Shown in pieces: positions 37,426-46,920 of a DNA stretch of 64,000 nt. The first letter of the stretch is position 1. The number at the start of each line of letters is the position of its first letter. Under the pieces are notes generated by a model. The model saw nothing but the letters and a program-made list of their open reading frames with translations. It was not told the origin of the DNA and ran no database searches. The translations under genes and the position numbers were made by a program. Where the stretch lies: NCBI GenBank assembly GCA_023415205.1, contig JAEZLR010000004.1:11558-75557 (forward strand), given 5' to 3'. The stretch comes from Bacillota bacterium (GTDB lineage: Bacteria; Bacillota; Clostridia; DSM-8532).

Positions 37426-38287
37426 ATGTTCGGATATGTGGAGCCGGATAAGCCGGAACTCAAAATGAGAGAGTTTGATATTTTTCGTGGTTATTACTGC
37501 AGCCTCTGCAAAACCATAGGAAGACGTTATGGACAAATACCAAGGCTCTCGCTAAGCTATGACCTTACCTTTCTTTATATCCTTCTTGACGCGACCCAGG
37601 CTTTTCCAACCGGGGGAAAGCGAGAACGCTGTATTGCTCACCCCTTGAAAAAGCGTTATATGGTTTTTTCAAATATTTTTGCCGAGTATGCGTCAGACAT
37701 GAATGTGATTCTCACGTATTATAGTCTAAGAGATAAGTGGAATGACGAAAAGAATCTCCTTGGAGGGGCTGGGTCTCTGGCTCTGAAGCGGGCTTTCAAA
37801 AAGGTGAGAAAACGGTATCCTGACAAATGCGCATCCATTGAGGGGTATTTGGAGGCCTTGAGCACCCTTGAGAAAAACCGATGCGCCTCTGTGGACGAAG
37901 CTGCGGAGCCCTTTGCATCCTTAATGAGAGAACTTTTTGAATGCGGGCATATTAAGGATGAATATACACAAAAAACACTGGGCTGGATGGGCTATAATCT
38001 CGGACGTTGGATTTATCTTATAGACGCCTATGATGATCTGGATAAAGATTTAAAGCGGAAGAGTTATAATCCCATTCTCTGTCAGTATGATTTTAAGGGT
38101 GAGGATATCAAGAGCTTTAAAGAAGAAGTCCGGGAAGCCTTAAATTTCAACCTCACCTATTCCTTGAGTGAGATTGAAAAAGCCTATTCGCTTATTGATA
38201 TTGAAAAAAACAAAGGGATACTGGATAATATTCTGTATTCGGGTTTAATTGTCAAGACCGATGTGATCTTGCAAGGGAGAGGTAATC

Positions 38288-38307
<20 letters not shown>
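37426..38307 (+). CDS. DUF5685-like protein
   Basis: This 293-residue protein has the conserved start MFGYVEPDKPELKMREFD and GYYCSLCKTIGRRYGQ with a CxxC pair, plus NLGRWIYLIDAYDDLDKDLK near residue 190. These mark the DUF5685 family, common in Clostridia and often next to a DnaJ-like gene, as here. The Asp-rich helical segment recalls terpenoid-synthase-like helical folds but no function is known. It overlaps the DnaJ-like gene by 20 bases, so the two are probably co-translated and may act together. Confidence 0.75.
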
Positions 38308-39016
<709 letters not shown>

Positions 39017-39046
39017 TCAGTTCACGTGTGAGCCAGGAGGTTAACT

Positions 39047-39598
39047 TTGAAGGATCGGACAAATCAGGGCAGGGGTAAAGCGAACAGCTCCAATACGCGT
39101 AAAATTGCTCTATCCGGGGTTTTAACGGCGTTTATTGTTATCGCCCTAGTAGTGGAATCCATTGTGCCGACGGGCAGGCTGGGCTTCTATGTCTTAGCAG
39201 CTTTCATTCTCTCGGTGGTCCTGCTGGAAGCGGGGGTATCATGGGGCTGGGGCGCATATGCCGCTAGCTGTGCGGTAGGGTTTCTTTTGGTTCCGGAGAA
39301 ATTAAATATTTTACCTTATATTGTTTTTTTTGGAATCTATACCTTGTTGAAGTATCACATCGAGTCCATTAGGAAGCCGTGGCTTGAGATTGTTTTAAAG
39401 CTTGCAGCCTTTAATCTCTTTCTGTGGCCGGCCTGGAGTATAGTGAAGACCTTTCTTCCGGAGGCCCTTACACAAGGATGGGGTGTATGGCTGGCGGGAG
39501 TTGTTTTACAGGTGGTTTTTCTGTTGTATGACTTCTTGTTTACAGCTTGGATCAGGTATTACTTTGAAAAAATAGCGCCGCGAGTACGGAAGGCCTGA
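39047..39598 (+). CDS. conserved membrane protein of unknown function
   Basis: This 183-residue protein has a 20-residue hydrophilic N-terminus, then five or six membrane segments beginning IALSGVLTAFIVIALVVESI. The layout recalls small substrate-binding S components of ECF vitamin transporters or related DUF families, but no specific signature was recognised. It starts at TTG 39047 behind a perfect AGGAGG and lies 30 bases after the DnaJ-like gene, probably as the last gene of that operon. Confidence 0.6.
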   Translation: MKDRTNQGRGKANSSNTRKIALSGVLTAFIVIALVVESIVPTGRLGFYVLAAFILSVVLLEAGVSWGWGAYAASCAVGFLLVPEKLNILPYIVFFGIYTLLKYHIESIRKPWLEIVLKLAAFNLFLWPAWSIVKTFLPEALTQGWGVWLAGVVLQVVFLLYDFLFTAWIRYYFEKIAPRVRKA

Positions 39599-39605
39599 CC
39601 AAGGA

Positions 39606-39625
39606 TTGCCATTGTGAAATGGCAA
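39606..39625 (+). repeat. short perfect inverted repeat upstream of the candidate RNA
   Basis: TTGCCATT (39606-39613) and AATGGCAA (39618-39625) flank a 4-base loop. It is not followed by a T tract, so it may be a protein-binding site rather than a terminator. Confidence 0.5.
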
Positions 39626-39639
39626 AAAATTATGTACAC

Positions 39640-39772
39640 TTTTGTTGTAGGGCGAATGCTTTGCATCAAAAGACGAGAGTCTTTGTTACAACAGAGAGAG
39701 GGGCATAAAGCCCCCCCTTAATGTAATTCACCTCTTCATACTCCTGGCTGCGACTTATGTCGCAGCTTTTTT
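39640..39772 (+). ncRNA. candidate structured RNA or leader before mutS2
   Basis: A three-way junction can be drawn. The closing stem is TGTTGTA (39643-39649) with TACAACA (39687-39693). One arm is ATGC-ttt-GCAT (39656-39666). The other is AAAGAC-gaga-GTCTTT (39669-39684). A GGGGC/GCCCC hairpin (39700-39714) follows, then the terminator at 39747-39772. It does not match riboswitch motifs I know. It could be a small RNA or a leader that controls mutS2. Structure is by eye only. Confidence 0.4.
39747..39772 (+). terminator. intrinsic terminator before mutS2
   Basis: GCTGCGAC pairs perfectly with GTCGCAGC over a TTAT loop and is followed by six Ts. It separates the upstream genes and candidate RNA from mutS2, about 95 bases before its start. 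Confidence 0.88.
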
Positions 39773-39867
39773 ACTAGTCGTAGATTTTGCTTAGAACTTC
39801 TTTTTTGCGAATGCGCCACGGCTAAGTGCGCACAACTTTACTTCGTAAAGTTTAAGGAGAATAATGT

Positions 39868-42243
39868 ATGAATGACAGGGCATTACGTGTGCTTGAATAC
39901 GATAAAATCATGAAAAAGCTTGATGAAAGAACCGTTTCCTCTCTTGGACGATCCTTTGTGGAGACTCTAAAGCCCGTAACCGATTTTAATGAAGTGGAGG
40001 CTCGGCTGAAAGAGACCACCGATACGTCGGCCTACCTTTGGCGTAAGGGAGGCGCCCCCTTTGGCGGCATCCACGATATACGCTCAGCCCTTAAACGTGT
40101 GGAGATTGGCTCAATCTTAGGCATCTCCGAGCTTCTCAAGGTTGGTGACGTTCTGCGTTGCGGACGGATACTCAAGCAATACCTTACCAATGACATCCCC
40201 TCCGATTGGGAGGGTAACCTGACTTTGGAGCTGGGGCGCCAGATTACTGTTTTCAAGCAGGTGGAGGAAGCTATCTCCCACGCCATTCTCAGTGAAGATG
40301 AAATTTCAGATCATGCAAGCCCCGAGCTTTTCTCCATAAGAAAGGGTATCCGCCAGAAGCAGGATAGCATTAAAGACCGACTTTCTGCCTTTATTCGCTC
40401 CAGTGATTATAAAAAGATCATGCAGGATGCTGTGGTTACCTTGAGAGGGGATCGTTATGTCATCCCTGTTAAGCAGGAATATAAAAGCCAGGTACCAGGA
40501 CTGATTCATGACATGTCTTCCTCGGGAGCCACTGTCTTTATCGAACCCCTGGCAGTTGTTGAGGCAAATAATGAAATCAAGGCGCTACTCATCAGAGAGC
40601 AGCATGAAATTGAGCGTATATTGGCAGAGCTGACCGCAAGGGTGGAAGAAATCCGGGTTGATTTAGGGGTCAATATCGGCATACTGGCCCGCTTGGACTT
40701 TATGTTCGCCAAGGCCAAGCTGTCACGCGATTTAAGGGGTATAAGCCCTCGCCTTAGCACGAAGAGAGTTATTAATATCATCAAGGGAAGACACCCCCTG
40801 CTAGACAAGGAAAAGGTTGTACCTATTGATATTGAGCTTGGGAACGAGTTTTCAACCCTAGTGGTCACGGGCCCCAATACCGGGGGTAAAACAGTGACAC
40901 TGAAAACTGTGGGATTATTTGTTCTTATGCTTCAATCCGGGCTTCATATCCCTGTGCAAGAAGGAAGTGAATTCGGCCTGTTTGATAGTGTTTATGCAGA
41001 TATTGGTGACGAACAGAGCATCGAGCAATCCCTGAGCACTTTTTCCTCCCATATGAAAAATATTGTGACCATTCTTGACGAAGCAGATGAAGGTTCTCTC
41101 GTCCTTTTCGATGAATTAGGGGCAGGGACTGACCCCACCGAGGGTGCAGCTCTCGCTATTGCTATTTTAGAGGGACTCACCAAAAGAGGTATTTGCACCA
41201 TGGCAACCACCCATTATAGTGAGCTCAAGATTTACGCCATGACCACTCCTCGTGTCCAGAATGCCTGCTGTGAGTTTGACGTGGAAACCTTGCGGCCTAC
41301 CTATAGGCTGTTGGTGGGAGTTCCAGGTAAAAGCAATGCCTTTGCCATATCTCAAAAGCTAGGCTTGGACCCCTATGTCATTAACAAGGCCAAAGAGCAT
41401 CTGACCCAGGACAATATTCAATTCGAGGATGTTCTTTCAGATATTGAAAAAAACAGAACCCAGGCCGAACGGGAAAAGGAATCGGCAGAGGCTCTTAAAA
41501 GGGAAATCGAGGCCCTGAGGACTGAGGCTCAGAAGGAAAAGGAACGCATCAACAAGGAACGCGATCGTATTATTACCAAGGCCAAGGAAGAAGCCAGAGC
41601 CATCGTTATTAACGCACGTTATGAGGCGGAAGAGCTCCTGGAGAGCCTTAAAGAGCTTCAGAAAAAAGGTTACCGGCAGAGTATGGATAAGGAGCTTCAG
41701 GAGGCCAGAACCAGTGTCCGTCGGTTGGACAATCTGGAAGGCTCACTGGTTGAGACCTATGAGGTCCGAGGCTATGTGGAGCCCCCTCAGGATTTAAAAG
41801 CGGGGGAAAGTGTGCTCATGCTGAATCTCGACCAAAAGGCCACCGTGTTGGAAGCCCCAGATACCGACGGGCAGGTGATGGTTCAGGCGGGGATTATGAA
41901 GGTTAAAGTCCATGTTTCCCAGCTCAAACGCGTGGATGAACAAAAAGAATCTCTGGAAAAGATGAACAAGGTGCGTATTGCCGGGGTGAAGGCTTCCCCG
42001 GTCAAACTGGATTTGGATTTGCGTGGGCTCAATGTGGAGGAAGCGCTGGATAAAGTCGATAAATATGTGGATGATGCTGTCATCGCCGGACTTCATGAGG
42101 TTACCCTCATCCATGGCAAAGGGACGGGAGTTCTTAGGAAGGCCATTCATGACCATTTAAGAGGTCATTCCCATGTGGTGGCTTACCGTTTGGGTAAGTA
42201 CGGAGAAGGTGAGACGGGCGTTACCGTTGTCGAGTTAAAATAA
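39868..42243 (+). CDS. mutS2: MutS2 family DNA/ribosome-associated ATPase
   Basis: The 791-residue protein belongs to the MutS2 group, which limits recombination and, in Bacillus, acts in rescue of collided ribosomes. The ABC-type ATPase has Walker A VVTGPNTGGKTVTLK near residue 333, DELGAGTDPTEGAALA and TTHYSELK. A long charged coiled coil follows (residues about 520-640). The C-terminal Smr nuclease domain at about 714-791 has LDLRGLNVEEAL and LIHGKGTGVLR. The start has AAGGAGA; a small hairpin (ACTTTAC/GTAAAGT) sits just before the ribosome site and could modulate translation. Confidence 0.95.
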   Translation: MNDRALRVLEYDKIMKKLDERTVSSLGRSFVETLKPVTDFNEVEARLKETTDTSAYLWRKGGAPFGGIHDIRSALKRVEIGSILGISELLKVGDVLRCGRILKQYLTNDIPSDWEGNLTLELGRQITVFKQVEEAISHAILSEDEISDHASPELFSIRKGIRQKQDSIKDRLSAFIRSSDYKKIMQDAVVTLRGDRYVIPVKQEYKSQVPGLIHDMSSSGATVFIEPLAVVEANNEIKALLIREQHEIERILAELTARVEEIRVDLGVNIGILARLDFMFAKAKLSRDLRGISPRLSTKRVINIIKGRHPLLDKEKVVPIDIELGNEFSTLVVTGPNTGGKTVTLKTVGLFVLMLQSGLHIPVQEGSEFGLFDSVYADIGDEQSIEQSLSTFSSHMKNIVTILDEADEGSLVLFDELGAGTDPTEGAALAIAILEGLTKRGICTMATTHYSELKIYAMTTPRVQNACCEFDVETLRPTYRLLVGVPGKSNAFAISQKLGLDPYVINKAKEHLTQDNIQFEDVLSDIEKNRTQAEREKESAEALKREIEALRTEAQKEKERINKERDRIITKAKEEARAIVINARYEAEELLESLKELQKKGYRQSMDKELQEARTSVRRLDNLEGSLVETYEVRGYVEPPQDLKAGESVLMLNLDQKATVLEAPDTDGQVMVQAGIMKVKVHVSQLKRVDEQKESLEKMNKVRIAGVKASPVKLDLDLRGLNVEEALDKVDKYVDDAVIAGLHEVTLIHGKGTGVLRKAIHDHLRGHSHVVAYRLGKYGEGETGVTVVELK

Positions 42244-42265
42244 ACACCGAGTGGAGAGATATAGG

Positions 42266-43003
42266 ATGGGATTGGGGACTCTTGTTAATGTGGTAGCGGT
42301 TATTATAGGGGGTGTCGGGGGCCTTATTGTCAAAAAAGGGCTCCCTGAGAGATTTAAATCGACCATTATGCAGGCCTTAGGCCTTTCGGTCATGATCATT
42401 GGCGTTTCAGGGGCATTGCAAGGGATTTATTCGACTACCTCCCAGGGAAAGCTGGATCGCAACTATATCACAGGCATGATTTTGAGTCTGGTGGTGGGCA
42501 GCATCATCGGAGAGTTTTGTAGGATTGAGGAGAATCTGGACAGGCTTGGAGCCTGGTTTCAAGATCGCTTCGCCAAAGGCGAGTCCAACTTTGCCAAGGG
42601 CTTTGTAACAGCTAGCTTGGTCTATTGTGTGGGAGCCATGGCTATCGTGGGCTCACTGGAGGATGGTCTTTACGGTAAGGTGGATATTCTCTTTGCGAAG
42701 TCTATGCTGGACGGCATCAGTGCCATTATTTTTGCGGCAACCCTGGGGGCGGGAGTATTGTTCTCCGCTCTTCCCGTGTTATTGTATCAAGGCACCATTA
42801 CCCTCTTAGCGGGACTGCTCAAGCCCATCCTCTCGGAGGTTGTGGTCTCTCAGATGTCCCTGGTGGGAAGCGTATTAATTCTGGCCATAGGTTTTAATAT
42901 GGTGGAAATGAAAAAGTTCAAGGTGGGGAACATGCTTCCGGCCATTTTCATGCCCCTTGTCTATTCCCTGGGATACAGCCTGATTACTTCCCTTATCTCA
43001 TGA
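42266..43003 (+). CDS. DUF554-family membrane protein
   Basis: This 245-residue membrane protein has seven or so hydrophobic segments and the DUF554 start GLGTLVNVVAVIIGGVGGLI, with later GAMAIVGSLEDGLYG and LVYSLGYSLI-type segments. The start is ATG 42266, with GGAGAG seven bases upstream; a GTG at 42251 is less likely. The family is widespread and of unknown function; a transport role is often supposed. It follows mutS2 by about 20 bases and could share its transcript. Confidence 0.85.
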   Translation: MGLGTLVNVVAVIIGGVGGLIVKKGLPERFKSTIMQALGLSVMIIGVSGALQGIYSTTSQGKLDRNYITGMILSLVVGSIIGEFCRIEENLDRLGAWFQDRFAKGESNFAKGFVTASLVYCVGAMAIVGSLEDGLYGKVDILFAKSMLDGISAIIFAATLGAGVLFSALPVLLYQGTITLLAGLLKPILSEVVVSQMSLVGSVLILAIGFNMVEMKKFKVGNMLPAIFMPLVYSLGYSLITSLIS

Positions 43004-43011
43004 AGTTTGTC

Positions 43012-43040
43012 TTTTATATCGGTCAGGGTTCGTGTATAAT
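43012..43040 (+). promoter_or_regulatory. promoter of the paaK leader
   Basis: A perfect TATAAT (43035-43040) has a weak TTTTAT (43012-43017) 17 bases upstream. Transcription would begin near 43047 and run into the hairpin at 43137-43159 before paaK. Confidence 0.4.
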
Positions 43041-43136
43041 ACAAATAGATGAATGCTTGCAGTATGGTAGAACGGAAGGATAAGCTGTAGTCTTAAAAAG
43101 CTATCTTTCTACACATGAATAGGATAATGACCACGG

Positions 43137-43159
43137 GGCGTTCTTTTGAACGCCTTTTT
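43137..43159 (+). terminator. intrinsic terminator inside the paaK leader
   Basis: GGCGTTC pairs perfectly with GAACGCC over a TTTT loop, followed by five Ts. It lies between the promoter at 43012-43040 and the paaK start at 43207, so it may be an attenuator or the end of a short RNA. Confidence 0.75.
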
Positions 43160-43206
43160 GCATGCTTTCAGTATCACGCCTAGAGGGCATTTTAGGAGAG
43201 GGTTTT

Positions 43207-44499
43207 ATGATTTGGAACAAGGAAGTGGAACAACTAACGCGTAAGGAAATGGACGGATTACAGCTTGAAAGGCTTAAAGGGATTGTCCGGTATTGCTATG
43301 AGAAGGTTCCCTTTTACAGAAAGCGTTTTGATTCTATTGGTCTGAAACCGGAGCATATTGTCACCCTTGCGGATATTGACAAGATTCCTTTTACCACCAA
43401 GGAGGACCTGAGGGATAACTATCCCTTTGACCTTTTCGCCGTACCACAAAAGAAGATTGTACGTCTTCACGCCTCCTCAGGAACCACGGGGAAGCCTATC
43501 GTAGTAGGTTACACGAAAAACGATATGGAAATGTGGACTGAAAGCCTGGCTCGTCTGATTGTCGCCGCAGGTGGCTCGGATGAGGATGTGGCCCAGGTTT
43601 GCTTTGGGTATGGCATGTTTACCGGGGGTTTCGGCCTGCACTATGGGCTTGAGAGAGTGGGAGCAACAGTAATTCCTGCCTCCAGCGGCAACTCCGAGCG
43701 TCAGCTCATGTATATGCAGGATTTTGGAGCTACCATTATCGTATGCACCCCCTCTTACGCCCTTTATCTTTCAGAGATCGCCCAGGAGCAGGGTGTACAT
43801 AAGAGCCAATTAAAGCTCCGCCTGGGACTGTTCGGCGGGGAAGGACACACGCCTGAAATGCGCAAAGAAATAGAAGAACGCTGGGGCATTCTGGCCACTG
43901 AAAACTATGGACTCAGTGAAATCACCGGTCCCGGTGTTTCAGGGGAATGCGTGGAACAATGCGGCATGCATATCAATGAGGATAATTTCTATCCTGAGAT
44001 CATCGACAAGGAGACCTTAAAGCCCCTGGGCTATGGGAAAGAAGGGGAATTGGTTCTGACAACCCTTACCAAGGAAGGCATCCCCATGCTGCGTTACCGT
44101 ACCAAGGATATTACCGAGCTGGATCCTGAGGTTTGTAAATGCGGACGTTCAACGGTTCGTATGAAAAAGGTCAAGGGCCGGACTGATGATATGCTCATCA
44201 TAAGGGGTGTCAATGTTTTCCCCTCCCAGATTGAAAGCGTACTGGTGGGCATGAAAAATATAGGGCCCCACTACCAGATTATCGTCACCAGAGAAGGCTT
44301 CATGGACAAGATCGAGGTGCAGGTTGAGCTGGGTGAAGCCATTGTACTGGACAAATACAGCGAACTGGAAAAAATTGAGGCAAGCATCCGTCACAACCTC
44401 AAATCAGTGCTTCAGATTGATGCCAAAGTCAAGCTTGTGGAGCACAAAACCCTTGAGCGCACAACAGGCAAAGCAAAACGTGTCATTGATATGCGTTAG
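43207..44499 (+). CDS. paaK: phenylacetate-CoA ligase
   Basis: The 430-residue adenylate-forming enzyme joins phenylacetate or a related aryl acid to CoA with ATP. The P-loop is LHASSGTTGKPIVVGYT, followed by ENYGLSEITGPGVSGECVEQ and the C-terminal RTDDMLIIRGVNVFPSQIE. Length is typical for PaaK. The start is ATG 43207 behind AGGAGAGGG; a frame from 43162 lacks a site. It leads an operon with iorA and iorB, where it may process arylacetyl-CoA made by the oxidoreductase, possibly in the ATP-forming direction. Confidence 0.93.
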   Translation: MIWNKEVEQLTRKEMDGLQLERLKGIVRYCYEKVPFYRKRFDSIGLKPEHIVTLADIDKIPFTTKEDLRDNYPFDLFAVPQKKIVRLHASSGTTGKPIVVGYTKNDMEMWTESLARLIVAAGGSDEDVAQVCFGYGMFTGGFGLHYGLERVGATVIPASSGNSERQLMYMQDFGATIIVCTPSYALYLSEIAQEQGVHKSQLKLRLGLFGGEGHTPEMRKEIEERWGILATENYGLSEITGPGVSGECVEQCGMHINEDNFYPEIIDKETLKPLGYGKEGELVLTTLTKEGIPMLRYRTKDITELDPEVCKCGRSTVRMKKVKGRTDDMLIIRGVNVFPSQIESVLVGMKNIGPHYQIIVTREGFMDKIEVQVELGEAIVLDKYSELEKIEASIRHNLKSVLQIDAKVKLVEHKTLERTTGKAKRVIDMR

Positions 44500-44562
44500 T
44501 ATGTTATAATAACTAATACAGCAGTTTACGAACAAGCGATTGAAGGCTAAGGAGAGAAGTCT

Positions 44563-46308
44563 ATGAAGAAACTTATGCTGGGCAATGAGGCTATCGCCCG
44601 CGGTGTTTTTGAAGCCGGGGCCACTGTGGTATCAGCTTATCCCGGTACCCCCAGTACTGAAATTACCGAGGCCATTGCTCATTATGACGAGATTTATTCC
44701 GAGTGGGCCCCCAATGAAAAGGTGGCTTTGGAAGTGGCTATTGGTGCCTCTTTTGCAGGTGCCCGTGCGGCTTCTGCCATGAAGCATGTGGGCCTGAATG
44801 TAGCGGCAGATCCTCTATTTACGGCGTCCTACACCGGTGTCAACGGGGGATTGGTCTTATTTGTGGCCGACGACCCAGGCATGCATAGCTCACAGAATGA
44901 GCAGGATACCCGTATTCTCGCCCGTGGTGCCAAAGTTCCGGTATTGGAACCCTCTGATAGCCAAGAATGCAAGGATTTTACCATCAAGGCCTTTGAACTC
45001 AGTGAGGCCTTTGATACTCCTGTCATCGTACGCCTGTCCACCCGTGTGTCCCATTCGCAGGGTATTGTTGATATGGGGGAAAGAGCGGTTTATGAACTAA
45101 AGCCCTATGTCAAGAACCCAGGTAAATTTGTAATGATGCCCGCAATGGCCAAAATGAGACATCCCTTTGTGGAAGAAAGAATGGCCAAATTAAGAGAGTG
45201 GTCGGAGCAATCCACCCTTAACCGCATCGAGTGGGGAGACAAGAAGGTGGGGGTTATCACCAGTGGCATTTCCTATCAATATGCCCGAGAAGCTTTTGGT
45301 AATGCCTCCTTTCTGAAGCTGGGCATGGTTCATCCTCTGCCGGAGAAGCTGATCAGGTCTTTTGCACAGGAATGCGAAACGGTCTATGTCATTGAGGAAT
45401 TAGAACCATTTATTGAAAACCAATGCTTGAAGATGGGCCTTAACGTGATAGGCAAGGCTCTGCTTCCTGTTACGGGCGAATACAGTGCCAGCCTGATACG
45501 GGAGAAAATTTTAGGGGATACTCAAAAGAAACAGAATGATATTCAGGATGTTGCCCCGGCAAGGCCGCCTGTGCTGTGCGCCGGTTGTCCTCACCGCGGT
45601 ACATATTACGTTCTTAAGAAGCTCAAGCTTACTGTTTCCGGTGATATCGGTTGCTATACCCTGGGTGCTCTGGCGCCTCTGGAGTCGGTGGATACCTGTG
45701 TGTGTATGGGAGCCAGTGTGGGCGTGGCCCATGGCATGGAAAAAGCTATGGGAAAGGAGGCTTCCCATAAGACAGTGGCAGTCATAGGGGATTCTACGTT
45801 CATTCACTCAGGGATTACCGGCCTTATTGACGTGGTCTATAATAGGGGAACCAGCACCGTTATCATCCTGGATAACTCCATTACAGGTATGACGGGCCAT
45901 CAGCAGAACCCCACCACAGGCTTTACCATCAAGGGTGAGCCCACTCGTCAGGTGGATCTGGTCAAGCTATGTCAAGCCATAGGGATAGAGCGCGTACGGG
46001 TTTGTGATCCCTTTGATCTTGTAGAATTTGAAAAGGTGGTCAAAGAAGAGATTGCAGCCGATGAACCCTCGGTGATTATCGCACAGAGGCCTTGCGCCCT
46101 ATTAAAGAATGTAAAGTTCGGCCCCCTTCTGTCCATTAATCAGGACAAATGCTCCAAATGCCGTATGTGTATGAGGCTGGGATGTCCGGCCATTGTAGAC
46201 AGGGGCGACCATATTGAGATCAACAGTGCTCTTTGTGTCGGCTGTCATCTATGTACCAAGGTCTGCCGATTTAGCGCAATGGAGAAGGCAGGTGGCAATA
46301 ATGAGTAA
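44563..46308 (+). CDS. iorA: indolepyruvate ferredoxin oxidoreductase, alpha subunit
   Basis: This 581-residue enzyme subunit oxidatively decarboxylates arylpyruvates to arylacetyl-CoA and reduces ferredoxin. The N-terminal pyrimidine-binding domain has LMLGNEAIARGVFEAG and SAYPGTPSTEITEA. The TPP domain has LCAGCPHRGTYYVLK and GDIGCYTLGALAPL. Two [4Fe-4S] sites lie near residues 526-566: CSKCRMCMRLGCP and CVGCHLCTKVC. It lies 63 bases after paaK, and its stop overlaps iorB by 8 bases. Family is clear. Confidence 0.96.
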   Translation: MKKLMLGNEAIARGVFEAGATVVSAYPGTPSTEITEAIAHYDEIYSEWAPNEKVALEVAIGASFAGARAASAMKHVGLNVAADPLFTASYTGVNGGLVLFVADDPGMHSSQNEQDTRILARGAKVPVLEPSDSQECKDFTIKAFELSEAFDTPVIVRLSTRVSHSQGIVDMGERAVYELKPYVKNPGKFVMMPAMAKMRHPFVEERMAKLREWSEQSTLNRIEWGDKKVGVITSGISYQYAREAFGNASFLKLGMVHPLPEKLIRSFAQECETVYVIEELEPFIENQCLKMGLNVIGKALLPVTGEYSASLIREKILGDTQKKQNDIQDVAPARPPVLCAGCPHRGTYYVLKKLKLTVSGDIGCYTLGALAPLESVDTCVCMGASVGVAHGMEKAMGKEASHKTVAVIGDSTFIHSGITGLIDVVYNRGTSTVIILDNSITGMTGHQQNPTTGFTIKGEPTRQVDLVKLCQAIGIERVRVCDPFDLVEFEKVVKEEIAADEPSVIIAQRPCALLKNVKFGPLLSINQDKCSKCRMCMRLGCPAIVDRGDHIEINSALCVGCHLCTKVCRFSAMEKAGGNNE

Positions 46309-46879
46309 TAAATCGATAATGATTGTGGGTGTTGGCGGACAGGGTACGCTTTTAACCAGTCGTATTCTGGGAGATGTTGCCTTAAGCTCAGGTCTTGATG
46401 TAAAGGTTTCTGAGGTTCACGGCATGTCCCAACGGGGTGGCAGTGTTGTCACCTACGTAAAAATGGGTGAAAAGGTGTACTCACCGGTTATTGAAAAGAA
46501 CGAGGCCGATATTCTTCTGTGCTTTGAGCAGTTGGAGGCGTTAAGATGGATTGATTATGCCAAAAAAGAGGCCTCCATCATTATTAACACCCAAAGAATT
46601 GACCCCATGCCTGTCATTATCGGCAGAGCAAAATATCCTGAGGGCATCATTGATAAAATACAGGCCAATTATCCCAAAGTAATGCCCGTACCTGCCTTAG
46701 AGCTGGCAAAAGCCTCGGGGAATATCAAGTCGGTAAATGTTGTGATGATTGGTGTGATGGCCAAAAGCACCGATATTCCCAAGGAAATTTGGATAAAAGC
46801 CATTGAAAAAACGGTGAAGCCTCAATTTGTGGATATGAATATAAAGGCATTCTTGCTGGGCTATGAGTATAATATATAA
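46301..46879 (+). CDS. iorB: indolepyruvate ferredoxin oxidoreductase, beta subunit
   Basis: The 192-residue partner of IorA carries the POR gamma-type domain, with the N-terminal IMIVGVGGQGTLLTSRILGD and the segment VSEVHGMSQRGGSVVTYVKM. The real start is ATG 46301, inside the end of iorA (8-base overlap), which suggests translational coupling of a 1:1 complex. An upstream extension of the frame lies wholly within iorA. Confidence 0.95.
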   Translation: MSNKSIMIVGVGGQGTLLTSRILGDVALSSGLDVKVSEVHGMSQRGGSVVTYVKMGEKVYSPVIEKNEADILLCFEQLEALRWIDYAKKEASIIINTQRIDPMPVIIGRAKYPEGIIDKIQANYPKVMPVPALELAKASGNIKSVNVVMIGVMAKSTDIPKEIWIKAIEKTVKPQFVDMNIKAFLLGYEYNI

Positions 46880-46920
46880 GTCATAGTCTTTCCCCGATTC
46901 TTTATTGAGGTGCATAGCGT

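Noticed and set aside
39640..39772. A known riboswitch (purine, SAM, c-di-GMP, THF, glutamine) before mutS2
   Set aside because: None of the conserved core sequences of these classes could be found; it is left as an unknown structured RNA.
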